Shown: one piece after another, positions 1 to 6,453 of the stretch
Layout: every line of letters begins with the position of its first letter
Numbering within the stretch: the stretch's first letter is position 1
Assembly: GCA_022779365.1 (NCBI GenBank)
Contig: JALFSI010000042.1
Location: 1 to 7,547 of the forward strand
Source: CAG-170 sp022779365
GTDB taxonomy: Bacteria; Bacillota; Clostridia; Oscillospirales; Oscillospiraceae
Direction of reading: 5' to 3'
Length of the DNA: 7,547 bases
The notes under the pieces: model-generated
Seen by the model: only the letters and a program-made list of their open reading frames with translations
Databases searched by the model: none
What the model was told of the DNA's origin: nothing
Translations under genes and position numbers: made by a program

Positions 1-129
1 GATTAAAATATTTAATCAAGAATCCCGTGTGCTACGCACACTCGCATCGTGCGAATGCACGCTGCGCCGTCTCATGCAGAATCTGACGCGCCGTTGGCGC
101 TATAAAAAGCTCTTCAAGCTTTTTAACAG
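1..129. repeat. Left copy of 129-base terminal direct repeat
   Basis: This stretch is identical, base for base and in the same orientation, to 7419-7547. It is non-coding and consists largely of consecutive small inverted repeats: GTGTGC/GCACAC (27-41), TCGCA/TGCGA (42-54), GCGCC/GGCGC (88-100) and AAAAAGCT/AGCTTTTT (104-124). The first three have 3-base loops. A further pairing, AGAATCTG (78-85) with CAGATTCT (127-134), encloses the last two hairpins and runs 5 bases past the end of the repeat. The unit therefore looks truncated by the window edges rather than naturally 129 bases long. It could be a dispersed intergenic hairpin element (BOX- or MITE-like) or the overlap of a circular molecule. 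No transposase or terminal target duplication is visible. Confidence 0.97.
104..124 (-). terminator. Bidirectional-type hairpin terminator after the regulator
   Basis: AAAAAGCT (104-111) and AGCTTTTT (117-124) form an 8-bp stem around a 5-base loop. On the minus strand the stem begins 15 bases past the regulator stop codon and its 3' arm ends in five T, as an intrinsic terminator would. The stem has only two G-C pairs, so efficiency may be modest. The symmetry lets it work in both directions. Confidence 0.6.
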
Positions 130-138
130 ATTCTAGTA

Positions 139-1989
139 TTATGCGTACCAGTTATTGACCTCTTGCAGCAGTCGGCGGTATTTTTCAAGGTTTTCTCTTG
201 TGACCAGCGGGGCGTCCAGCGAGCGGAAGCAGGGGAACTGGTTGCCGCGGAGGATGGCGTCCATGGCGACCACGCCCATCTGACCCTCTTCATACAGCGG
301 CTGCGCCACAAACGCGTCCAGCTCGCCCTGCTCCACGAGGCGGATGCTCTCATCGCTGTAATCCGTGCCGACGAGGACGAGGTCCTTACGCCCGGACGCC
401 CGGATCGCCGCTGCCCAGTTGACGCAGGAGAAGCCTGCCGTGGTGAACGCGCCGACAAGATCCGGCATATTGCGGATGTACTCGGTCAGCATATCGGTGC
501 GGTCCGTCTGCACAAAGTCAAACTCGTTGCGAACGGTGACATTCGGGCATTTTTCGCGCATCTGCGCGATGAGCTCGCGCGTGATGGAGGATTCGAGCAT
601 ATTGTCGCTGCTCTGCGAGACTGCCAGAACGCCGGCGCGGTCGCGCAGACGCGCCGTAAAGAACTGTGCCACCTCGGCGGCGATCTTCGCGGGGTCTTCG
701 GCAATGCGCGCCTGCTCGCCAAAGCCCTCCATTTCGCGCGTAACGCCGTGCAGCGTGACGACCGGGATGCCGCGCTGCGTAAAGCAGTCGAACGCCCCCG
801 GCTCTGCCAGCCACGAGATGAGCCCGTCGATCTTCTCATTCGCCAGCTCGTGCATTGCCCGGAAATATTCATTATAATCATCGCTCTCGATGCCGGCGAC
901 CTCCGCCTGATAGCCCATCTGCTGGATCATGTCCAGAAAGCCCGCGCGCACGACGCGCAGCGACGGGTGATTTTTGAGGTAGAGCATGATGACGAGCTTT
1001 TTCTGCGCGGGATTGAACTTCGGTGCGGCGGTGCTGATGCCGTCGCGGACGGGGTTATACGGGATGAGGACGTCAACGTGCTCGTCCGATGGGACGGTGT
1101 GCACGATGAGCCGCCGAAGCTCCTCCTCGATAGCGGTATAGTTGAGTCCGACGTGCGTGAAGGAGAAATTCGGGTGCTCCGGGCAGACACCGTCAGACAC
1201 GGCGGCGACGGACACATCCTCCGGCACGCGGATGTCAAACGCGCGCAGGTGGTTGACGACCTCGACCGCCGCGCGGTCGGACGTGCAGATGATGGCGGAG
1301 ATATTAAAATCGCGGATAATATCCGGGATGTGCGACCAGATATGCGGGTCGCGCTGGAGGTCCATGATGATCTGCGCCGGGTTGAGCGGCAGATGCATTT
1401 CTAAAATCAGCTTCTGAAAACCGCTGAAGCAGAACAGATTTTTAGACGCTTGCAGGTCGGCGTTCAGATAGATGAAGCTGCGATGCCCCATCTCCGCCAG
1501 GCGGCGCGTGAGCGCGTACACAGCGCCGGAATAGTCGATGCGGACGTTCCAGAACGGCTTGCGGGAAAAATTGCCGTCCACGATCAGGACCTGCGGCACG
1601 AGCGGCGCGAGCTCATCGAGCACCGTGCGCTCCAAACCGTCAAATGTAACGAGTAAGCTGCAGCTGCTTAACAGCTCCGCCGGATTTTCAAGCAGCTGAT
1701 GCTGCGGCAGCACGCGCAGCTCGCTGCCGTTTTCCTGCGCCAGCCGCAGCAGCGCCTTCATGACCGGCAGCAGCAGCGGCTCGGCAGGGTCGCCAATGAG
1801 CAGCACGATCGTTTTTAACCGCACGCTGTGCGCGCGCGTGGGGGGAGTATAGTTCATTTCGCGCACAATATTTAATATGTGCGCGCGGGTCGCTTCCGAG
1901 ACCCCTTTTCTTCCGTGGATCGCCATGGAGACCGCGGCGGGGGAGACACCGGCGCGCAGCGCGATGTCCCGGTTCGTGATCTTGGGCAT
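139..1989 (-). CDS. LacI-type regulator with two tandem PBP-like sensor domains
   Basis: A 616-residue protein, predicted to be a cytoplasmic DNA-binding repressor or activator of the divergent transport operon. Residues 3-24 form the LacI helix-turn-helix (ITNRDIALRAGVSPAAVSMAI). The hinge at about 45-57 is atypical: the usual A-R-x-L reads A53-H54-S55-V56, with Val at the position that normally holds the minor-groove leucine. Residues about 58-320 are a standard LacI effector domain, with the conserved CTSDRAA (235-241) and VPEDVSV (255-261) segments. After a short linker, residues about 329-605 are a second type I periplasmic-binding-protein-like domain of RbsB type, with GIPVV at 407-411, GTDYS at 541-545 and a G-E-L-D-A-F-V-A-Q segment at 555-563. 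Ordinary LacI proteins are about 330-350 residues, so the second domain is an addition. The start at 1989 is chosen because AAGGAG lies 8 bases upstream and the HTH begins directly after it; an in-frame ATG at 2034 has no such support and lies only about 12 bases below the predicted transcription start. The ligand is unknown. Confidence 0.9.
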   Translation of the reverse strand: MPKITNRDIALRAGVSPAAVSMAIHGRKGVSEATRAHILNIVREMNYTPPTRAHSVRLKTIVLLIGDPAEPLLLPVMKALLRLAQENGSELRVLPQHQLLENPAELLSSCSLLVTFDGLERTVLDELAPLVPQVLIVDGNFSRKPFWNVRIDYSGAVYALTRRLAEMGHRSFIYLNADLQASKNLFCFSGFQKLILEMHLPLNPAQIIMDLQRDPHIWSHIPDIIRDFNISAIICTSDRAAVEVVNHLRAFDIRVPEDVSVAAVSDGVCPEHPNFSFTHVGLNYTAIEEELRRLIVHTVPSDEHVDVLIPYNPVRDGISTAAPKFNPAQKKLVIMLYLKNHPSLRVVRAGFLDMIQQMGYQAEVAGIESDDYNEYFRAMHELANEKIDGLISWLAEPGAFDCFTQRGIPVVTLHGVTREMEGFGEQARIAEDPAKIAAEVAQFFTARLRDRAGVLAVSQSSDNMLESSITRELIAQMREKCPNVTVRNEFDFVQTDRTDMLTEYIRNMPDLVGAFTTAGFSCVNWAAAIRASGRKDLVLVGTDYSDESIRLVEQGELDAFVAQPLYEEGQMGVVAMDAILRGNQFPCFRSLDAPLVTRENLEKYRRLLQEVNNWYA

Positions 1990-1997
1990 GGTGGCAG

Positions 1998-2003
1998 CTC
2001 CTT
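1998..2003 (-). promoter_or_regulatory. Ribosome binding site fixing the regulator start
   Basis: Read on the minus strand, AAGGAG sits 8 bases before the ATG at 1989. It decides in favour of this start over the in-frame ATG 45 bases upstream, which would add 15 residues unlike any LacI N-terminus. Confidence 0.8.
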
Positions 2004-2036
2004 CCTGATGCAGCGTTCCACCACAGGGGCGCACTT

Positions 2037-2049
2037 GTCCCTATGGGAC
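2037..2049. repeat. Inverted repeat at the regulator transcription start
   Basis: GTCCC and GGGAC flank a TAT centre, a perfect 5-bp inverted repeat just downstream of the regulator -10 box and overlapping its expected transcription start. It could be an autoregulatory operator or a small hairpin at the 5' end of the regulator mRNA. The sequence does not tell these apart. Confidence 0.4.
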
Positions 2050-2052
2050 TAC

Positions 2053-2081
2053 AGCATACAATACTTTTTAGCAAATTTCAA
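2053..2081 (-). promoter_or_regulatory. Sigma-A-type promoter of the regulator
   Basis: On the minus strand, TTGAAA (2076-2081) and TATGCT (2053-2058) are separated by 17 bases, a near-consensus vegetative promoter. Transcription would begin near 2046 and give a leader of roughly 57 bases before the regulator start. One copy of the CAAATTT motif overlaps the -35 side, which would suit autoregulation. Confidence 0.65.
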
Positions 2082-2142
2082 TATTCAGTTCAAAATTTTA
2101 GCTGCAAATTTTACGCGTTCTGACAAAAATGGCGCAAAATTT
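2072..2142. repeat. Four copies of a CAAA(A)TTT motif in the control region
   Basis: CAAATTT or CAAAATTT occurs at 2072-2078, 2091-2098, 2105-2111 and 2135-2142, three of them preceded by G. The AAATTT core is itself palindromic. The copies lie in and upstream of the regulator promoter. They may be binding sites for a regulator, or may only reflect AT-rich, curved promoter DNA. Confidence 0.4.
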
Positions 2143-2149
2143 GTTTGAA

Positions 2150-2161
2150 ATAGTGCACTAT
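2150..2161. promoter_or_regulatory. Perfect 12-base palindrome, candidate operator
   Basis: ATAGTGCACTAT reads the same on both strands and lies midway between the two divergent promoters. LacI-family operators are short palindromes of about this half-site size, though most have a central CG whereas this has a central GC. Binding by the neighbouring regulator is inference. Confidence 0.4.
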
Positions 2162-2199
2162 ATCGAAAAAATAACGAAAAACTAAACGGATTTAATATG

Positions 2200-2260
2200 G
2201 AATTAACAATATTCACAAATTATGACCCTGGTTTTTGGATGCCTGCACGATTGTTAATTC
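2200..2260. promoter_or_regulatory. 11-base inverted pair straddling the operon promoter
   Basis: GAATTAACAAT (2200-2210) and ATTGTTAATTC (2250-2260) are exact reverse complements with centres 50 bases apart, close to five helical turns. The right copy covers the -35 box of the transport promoter and the left lies about 80 bases upstream of the start. This is a suitable layout for two regulator molecules to bind in opposite orientation and loop the DNA. A different regulator, or an RNA-level role if transcribed from further upstream, is also possible. Confidence 0.5.
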
Positions 2261-2279
2261 AGCTAAATGCTGTTATACT
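2251..2279 (+). promoter_or_regulatory. Sigma-A-type promoter of the transport operon
   Basis: TTGTTA (2251-2256) and TATACT (2274-2279) are separated by 17 bases. TGT directly precedes the -10 box, giving an extended -10. The predicted start near 2286 leaves a leader of about 70 bases before the binding-protein gene. The -35 box lies inside the right half of the 11-base inverted pair, so a protein bound there would compete with RNA polymerase. Confidence 0.75.
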
Positions 2280-2342
2280 TTAGACATTCAGGAAACGGTG
2301 CTGCACGCCCTGAGTCCCGAGGATGATCCCGGAGAAAATATT

Positions 2343-2349
2343 AAGGAGG
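2343..2349 (+). promoter_or_regulatory. Strong ribosome binding site of the binding-protein gene
   Basis: AAGGAGG is a full Shine-Dalgarno sequence 7 bases before the ATG at 2357. It is the strongest site in the window, in keeping with high expression of a binding protein. Confidence 0.85.
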
Positions 2350-2356
2350 AAAACCC

Positions 2357-3601
2357 ATGAAAAAGCTGATCGCGCTTCTGCTTGCGGTTCTGATGGTTTT
2401 TGCTCTGGTCGCCTGCGCTTCCAGTGACAAGACCCCCGCAACGGACTCCCCCGCAACCGAGACACCCGCCGCATCTGACACTACCGAGGCTCCCGCTGCT
2501 GACGCTCCCGCCGCCACCGGCGAAGCTCTGAGTGAGGAGGACGCTGAGGCTGCCCGCGACGCCGGCACGCTCGTCTCCGATCCTCTGACCGGCTATGAGT
2601 ACAGCGACTCCACCAACACCTGGTATTACAGCAACTACCCCAACTACAAGGACTTCAAGGCTGACGGCGTTGTGAAGGTCGCGTTTGTCTGCAAGTTCTC
2701 CGGCGCGTGGTTCACGCCGAAGGCGAACTCTCTGGGCGACACCGTGAAGGCTGCCGGCTATGAGTACCTCTACATCGACGCCAACTCCGACGAGCAGGCT
2801 TGGCTCGACGGCATCCAGAACATCGTCAACCAGGACTTTGACGCGGTCGTCATGACCCCGGTCAACACCGCGCTGCTGCCCGACGCTGTTGCCATGCTGC
2901 AGGACGCCGGCATCGCCTACCTGACCACGGACGATCCCGGTGCTGACGCTTACGGCTTCTACTCTCCGCACTATGGTCTGGACGACTACTTCCTGCACCA
3001 TGGTCTCGGCGAGCACGTCGCCAAGAAGATGGAAGAGAGAAACTTCATGGACGGCGTGAAGGACGATTACAGCAACTTCTACTTCGTCATTCAGGACAGC
3101 CCCGCTGTTGAGTCCATTCATCTGAGAAACGTTGCGTTCTACGACGCCATCAAGGAAGCCTATCCCGACATCCCCGACGATCGCGTCGTGTGGCTGGACT
3201 GCGGCGGCTCTCTGTCCGACGAGGTCATCGCAAAGTTCTCCTCCACGCTGCAGGCGAACATCTCCAGCGTTGACAAGTGGCTCATCTCCGCGGGCGGCGC
3301 TGACTCCATCGTCCCGACCGTCACCCTCTTCCGTGAAGCGGGCGTCGATCTGAAGAACACGATCATCGCGGACTGCATCTCCACTCCGAACCCGGTCGAG
3401 CTGATGCTCCAGGATCCCGAAGTTGCTGACTGCTGCTTCGGCGTGGGTCTTGCGTCCGCTCCGTCCGGCGTCGGCATGGGCAACATCATCATCGATCTGG
3501 TCGAGAACGGCACGCCGATCCCCGGCTTTACCGGCTACGACCTGAACGTTGTTGACAAGGATACTGCGCAGGCGTTCTATGACAGCGTCTACGCCAGCTA
3601 A
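2357..3601 (+). CDS. Lipoprotein sugar-binding protein, AraF-like
   Basis: A 414-residue extracytoplasmic binding protein that would capture a small carbohydrate and hand it to the permeases. Residues 1-19 are a lipoprotein signal peptide (MKK, then a hydrophobic core) ending in the lipobox LVAC, with Cys20 as the lipid anchor. Residues 21-62 are a flexible Ala/Thr/Pro/Glu/Asp-rich spacer. Residues 80-97 are strikingly aromatic (six Tyr and one Trp). The type I periplasmic-binding fold runs from about 105 to 410. By eye it resembles the L-arabinose-binding AraF group: K113 with W118, the D192-D193 pair after the first beta sheet, and the block V305-D306-K307-W308-L309-I310. Two AraF ligand-binding asparagines appear replaced, so arabinose itself is uncertain. 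It is the first gene of the operon and is separated from the ATPase by 312 bases containing hairpins, which should raise its dose relative to the transporter. Family assignment is firm; the substrate is not. Confidence 0.9.
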   Translation: MKKLIALLLAVLMVFALVACASSDKTPATDSPATETPAASDTTEAPAADAPAATGEALSEEDAEAARDAGTLVSDPLTGYEYSDSTNTWYYSNYPNYKDFKADGVVKVAFVCKFSGAWFTPKANSLGDTVKAAGYEYLYIDANSDEQAWLDGIQNIVNQDFDAVVMTPVNTALLPDAVAMLQDAGIAYLTTDDPGADAYGFYSPHYGLDDYFLHHGLGEHVAKKMEERNFMDGVKDDYSNFYFVIQDSPAVESIHLRNVAFYDAIKEAYPDIPDDRVVWLDCGGSLSDEVIAKFSSTLQANISSVDKWLISAGGADSIVPTVTLFREAGVDLKNTIIADCISTPNPVELMLQDPEVADCCFGVGLASAPSGVGMGNIIIDLVENGTPIPGFTGYDLNVVDKDTAQAFYDSVYAS

Positions 3602-3800
3602 TAAAAACAGCATGAAGTAACCGCCAATAAAATCGTCTGCGGTTCTCAGCGGATCTTTTGCTGCAACTGTGCAGTTTGAAAAACTTGAAATACATACAGT
3701 ATTCCTGCGTTTTCCAAACTTTCATTTGCAACAAAATCTCTCGCTGACAACTCTTGCCGATTTCATTATCGGTTACATGGAGAGACAACTGAGCACCCAC
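3602..3800 (+). other. Structured non-coding 3' region of the binding-protein mRNA
   Basis: No convincing gene or promoter lies here, but inverted repeats are dense. GTAACCG (3617-3623) pairs with CGGTTAC (3770-3776), framing the whole stretch. Inside are AACCGC/GCGGTT (3619-3644, mutually exclusive with the outer pairing), CTGCA/TGCAG (3661-3674), a 12-bp stem with one mismatch (3673-3684 with 3709-3720) topped by AATAC/GTATT (3689-3703), and CCGAT/ATCGG (3757-3772). With the terminator hairpin that follows, this could stabilise the upstream mRNA, form a switch, or be released as a 3'-UTR-derived small RNA. It matches no RNA family that I recognise. Confidence 0.45.
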
Positions 3801-3801
3801 C

Positions 3802-3834
3802 GTGGGGCGGTCTTGCGGGACCGCCCCACTTTCT
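3802..3834 (+). terminator. Strong hairpin terminator/attenuator between binding protein and ATPase
   Basis: GTGGGGCGGTC (3802-3812) and GACCGCCCCAC (3819-3829) form a perfect 11-bp, mostly G-C stem around a 6-base loop, followed by TTTCT. The stem is very stable but the T run is short and broken, so partial termination is expected. Since no good promoter is seen between it and the ATPase, the transporter genes probably depend on readthrough. This is the classic way of making binding protein in excess over the membrane complex. Confidence 0.75.
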
Positions 3835-3846
3835 AAGAGAGAGACC

Positions 3847-3894
3847 CCCGCCCACGGGCGGGCTGAACAGATCACAGACCGCCGCGAGGGCGGC
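3847..3894 (+). other. Two further GC-rich hairpins before the ATPase gene
   Basis: CCCGCC (3847-3852) pairs with GGCGGG (3857-3862) around a 4-base loop, and CCGCC (3879-3883) pairs with GGCGG (3889-3893) around a 5-base loop. The second ends 20 bases before the ATPase start, whose ribosome binding site (GGGG at 3904-3907) is poor. These may protect the 5' end of a processed ATPase-permease mRNA or lower its translation. Neither has a T run, so they are unlikely terminators. Confidence 0.5.
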
Positions 3895-3913
3895 ACGAAC
3901 TGCGGGGTAAATT

Positions 3914-5422
<1,509 letters not shown>

Positions 5423-5431
5423 CCGAAGAAG

Positions 5432-5454
5432 CCTGCAAGACCTGCAAGAGGGAG
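5432..5454 (+). repeat. 9-base tandem duplication joined to the permease ribosome binding site
   Basis: CCTGCAAGA occurs twice head to tail (5432-5440 and 5441-5449) in the gap between the ATPase and first permease genes. The ribosome binding site GAGGGAG (5448-5454), 7 bases before the ATG at 5462, starts inside the second copy. It is a small local duplication that could vary by slippage. Confidence 0.6.
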
Positions 5455-5461
5455 AGTCAAT

Positions 5462-6430
5462 ATGTCTAATGCAAAAGTAAACCTTAGAAAAGGGATCAAC
5501 CGCGACACGCGGCAGAATATCATCGTTCTGGCTGCGCTGGTCGTTGTCATGGCGTTCTTCGGGATCCGATCTCCGTACTTCCTGAAGCCCGCGAATCTGG
5601 TTGCGCTGCTGGCGGCGGCAGTCCCGCTGGGACTCATCGGCATCGCGGAGAGCGTGTGTCTGCTGACGGGCGCGTTCGATATGGCGGTCGGCATGGTCGC
5701 CTCGCTCGGCGGCGTGATCGTCACGATGCTTATCTCCGAGGCGGGCTACGCAACGTATGTTGCCTATGCCATCGCGCTCGTGTTCGGCATCCTGTCGGGC
5801 CTGGTCGCCGGTGTGTCCGTTGGCTACCTCAAAATGCCGGCGTGGATCGCAACGTTTGCACTGATGAACATCTGGCGCGGCGTCATCTACATCCTCACGA
5901 ACGGCGACGCCATCCGCATGACGAAGTTCAAGGAATTTAAGTGGCTCGGTCAGCACAAGATCTTCGGCACGGACGTGACGCCTGCCATTGTGATCTTGAT
6001 CCTGGCATTCGTCGCCATCTACTTTGTCCTGCGCTTTACCAAGTTCGGACGCGACCTGCACGTTGTCGGCGGCAACCCCGAGGCGGCGAAAAACGTCGGT
6101 CTGCGCGTGGAGCTGTGCCAGACCCTCGCGTTCACGATCAGCGGCTTTTTGTCTGCGCTGGCGGGCGTGCTGTTCGCCTCGCGCTCCGGCTCTGGTCAGC
6201 CAGTCATCGGTGAAATGTACGCGATGCAGGCGATCGCGGGCGCGGTCGTCGGCGGCACGTCCATGGCGGGCGGCAAGACGAATCCCGCGATGACGTTCGT
6301 GGGCATTATGTTCGTCGTCTGCCTGCAAAACGGTCTGACCATGATCCAGGTGCCGGCGTTCTATCAGCATATCGCAACGGGTGCGATCCTGGTGCTGGCG
6401 ATCCTCGTCCAGACCGAGCGGCCGAAATAA
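5462..6430 (+). CDS. Sugar ABC transporter permease 1 (RbsC/AraH type)
   Basis: A 322-residue integral membrane protein of the BPD_transp_2 family, forming half of the sugar channel. About 8-10 hydrophobic segments are visible, for example near 19-34, 43-63, 75-91, 97-118, 126-145, 172-191, 219-240, 275-290 and 299-316. Family blocks are present: FDMAVGM (72-78, usually iDLSVG), the cytoplasmic loop GRDLHVVGGNPEAAKNVGL (196-214) that contacts the ATPase, and VGGTSMAGG (263-271). The basic N-terminus (residues 5-17) lies inside the cell. It shares these blocks and the ending VQTER with the next gene, so the two are paralogues, but they differ enough to suggest distinct roles in a heterodimer. 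It is translated from GAGGGAG at 5448-5454. The next gene starts 23 bases after its stop. Confidence 0.93.
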   Translation: MSNAKVNLRKGINRDTRQNIIVLAALVVVMAFFGIRSPYFLKPANLVALLAAAVPLGLIGIAESVCLLTGAFDMAVGMVASLGGVIVTMLISEAGYATYVAYAIALVFGILSGLVAGVSVGYLKMPAWIATFALMNIWRGVIYILTNGDAIRMTKFKEFKWLGQHKIFGTDVTPAIVILILAFVAIYFVLRFTKFGRDLHVVGGNPEAAKNVGLRVELCQTLAFTISGFLSALAGVLFASRSGSGQPVIGEMYAMQAIAGAVVGGTSMAGGKTNPAMTFVGIMFVVCLQNGLTMIQVPAFYQHIATGAILVLAILVQTERPK

Positions 6431-6437
6431 GCGGGGC

Positions 6438-6450
6438 GGAGGAGAAAGGA
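6438..6450 (+). promoter_or_regulatory. Double ribosome binding site of permease 2
   Basis: GGAGGAG (6438-6444) lies 9 bases before the ATG at 6454, and AAAGGA (6445-6450) lies 9 bases before a second in-frame ATG at 6460. Both starts are therefore usable and would differ by only two residues. Confidence 0.55.
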
Positions 6451-6453
6451 CAA

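Noticed and set aside
1..129. CRISPR-like array or insertion-sequence end in the terminal repeat.
   Set aside because: There are only two copies, 7.4 kb apart, with no spacers, no transposase and no visible target-site duplication.
163..1404. Long open frame on the plus strand across the regulator gene.
   Set aside because: It lies antisense to the clear LacI-type gene, has an Arg/Asp/Ala-rich composition typical of a shadow frame, and has no ribosome binding site.
2289..2303. Possible CcpA (cre) site around AAACG just after the operon transcription start.
   Set aside because: Only the AAACG core and a few positions fit the cre consensus; key flanking bases differ, so the match is too weak.
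2288..3613. Long open frame on the minus strand across the binding-protein gene.
   Set aside because: It is antisense to a lipoprotein gene with signal peptide, lipobox and fold; Val/Gly/Arg-rich composition marks it as a mirror of GC-rich codons.
3676..3704. Possible promoter (TTGAAA then GTATTC at 17 bases) upstream of the ATPase.
   Set aside because: The -10 box is poor and the bases are explained by the inverted repeat at 3673-3720; no independent promoter is claimed.
3777..3836. A 19-codon reading frame (starts MERQLSTH) that runs through the terminator hairpin, resembling an attenuator leader peptide.
   Set aside because: No ribosome binding site precedes its ATG and it lacks a run of codons for one amino acid; the hairpin explains the sequence better.
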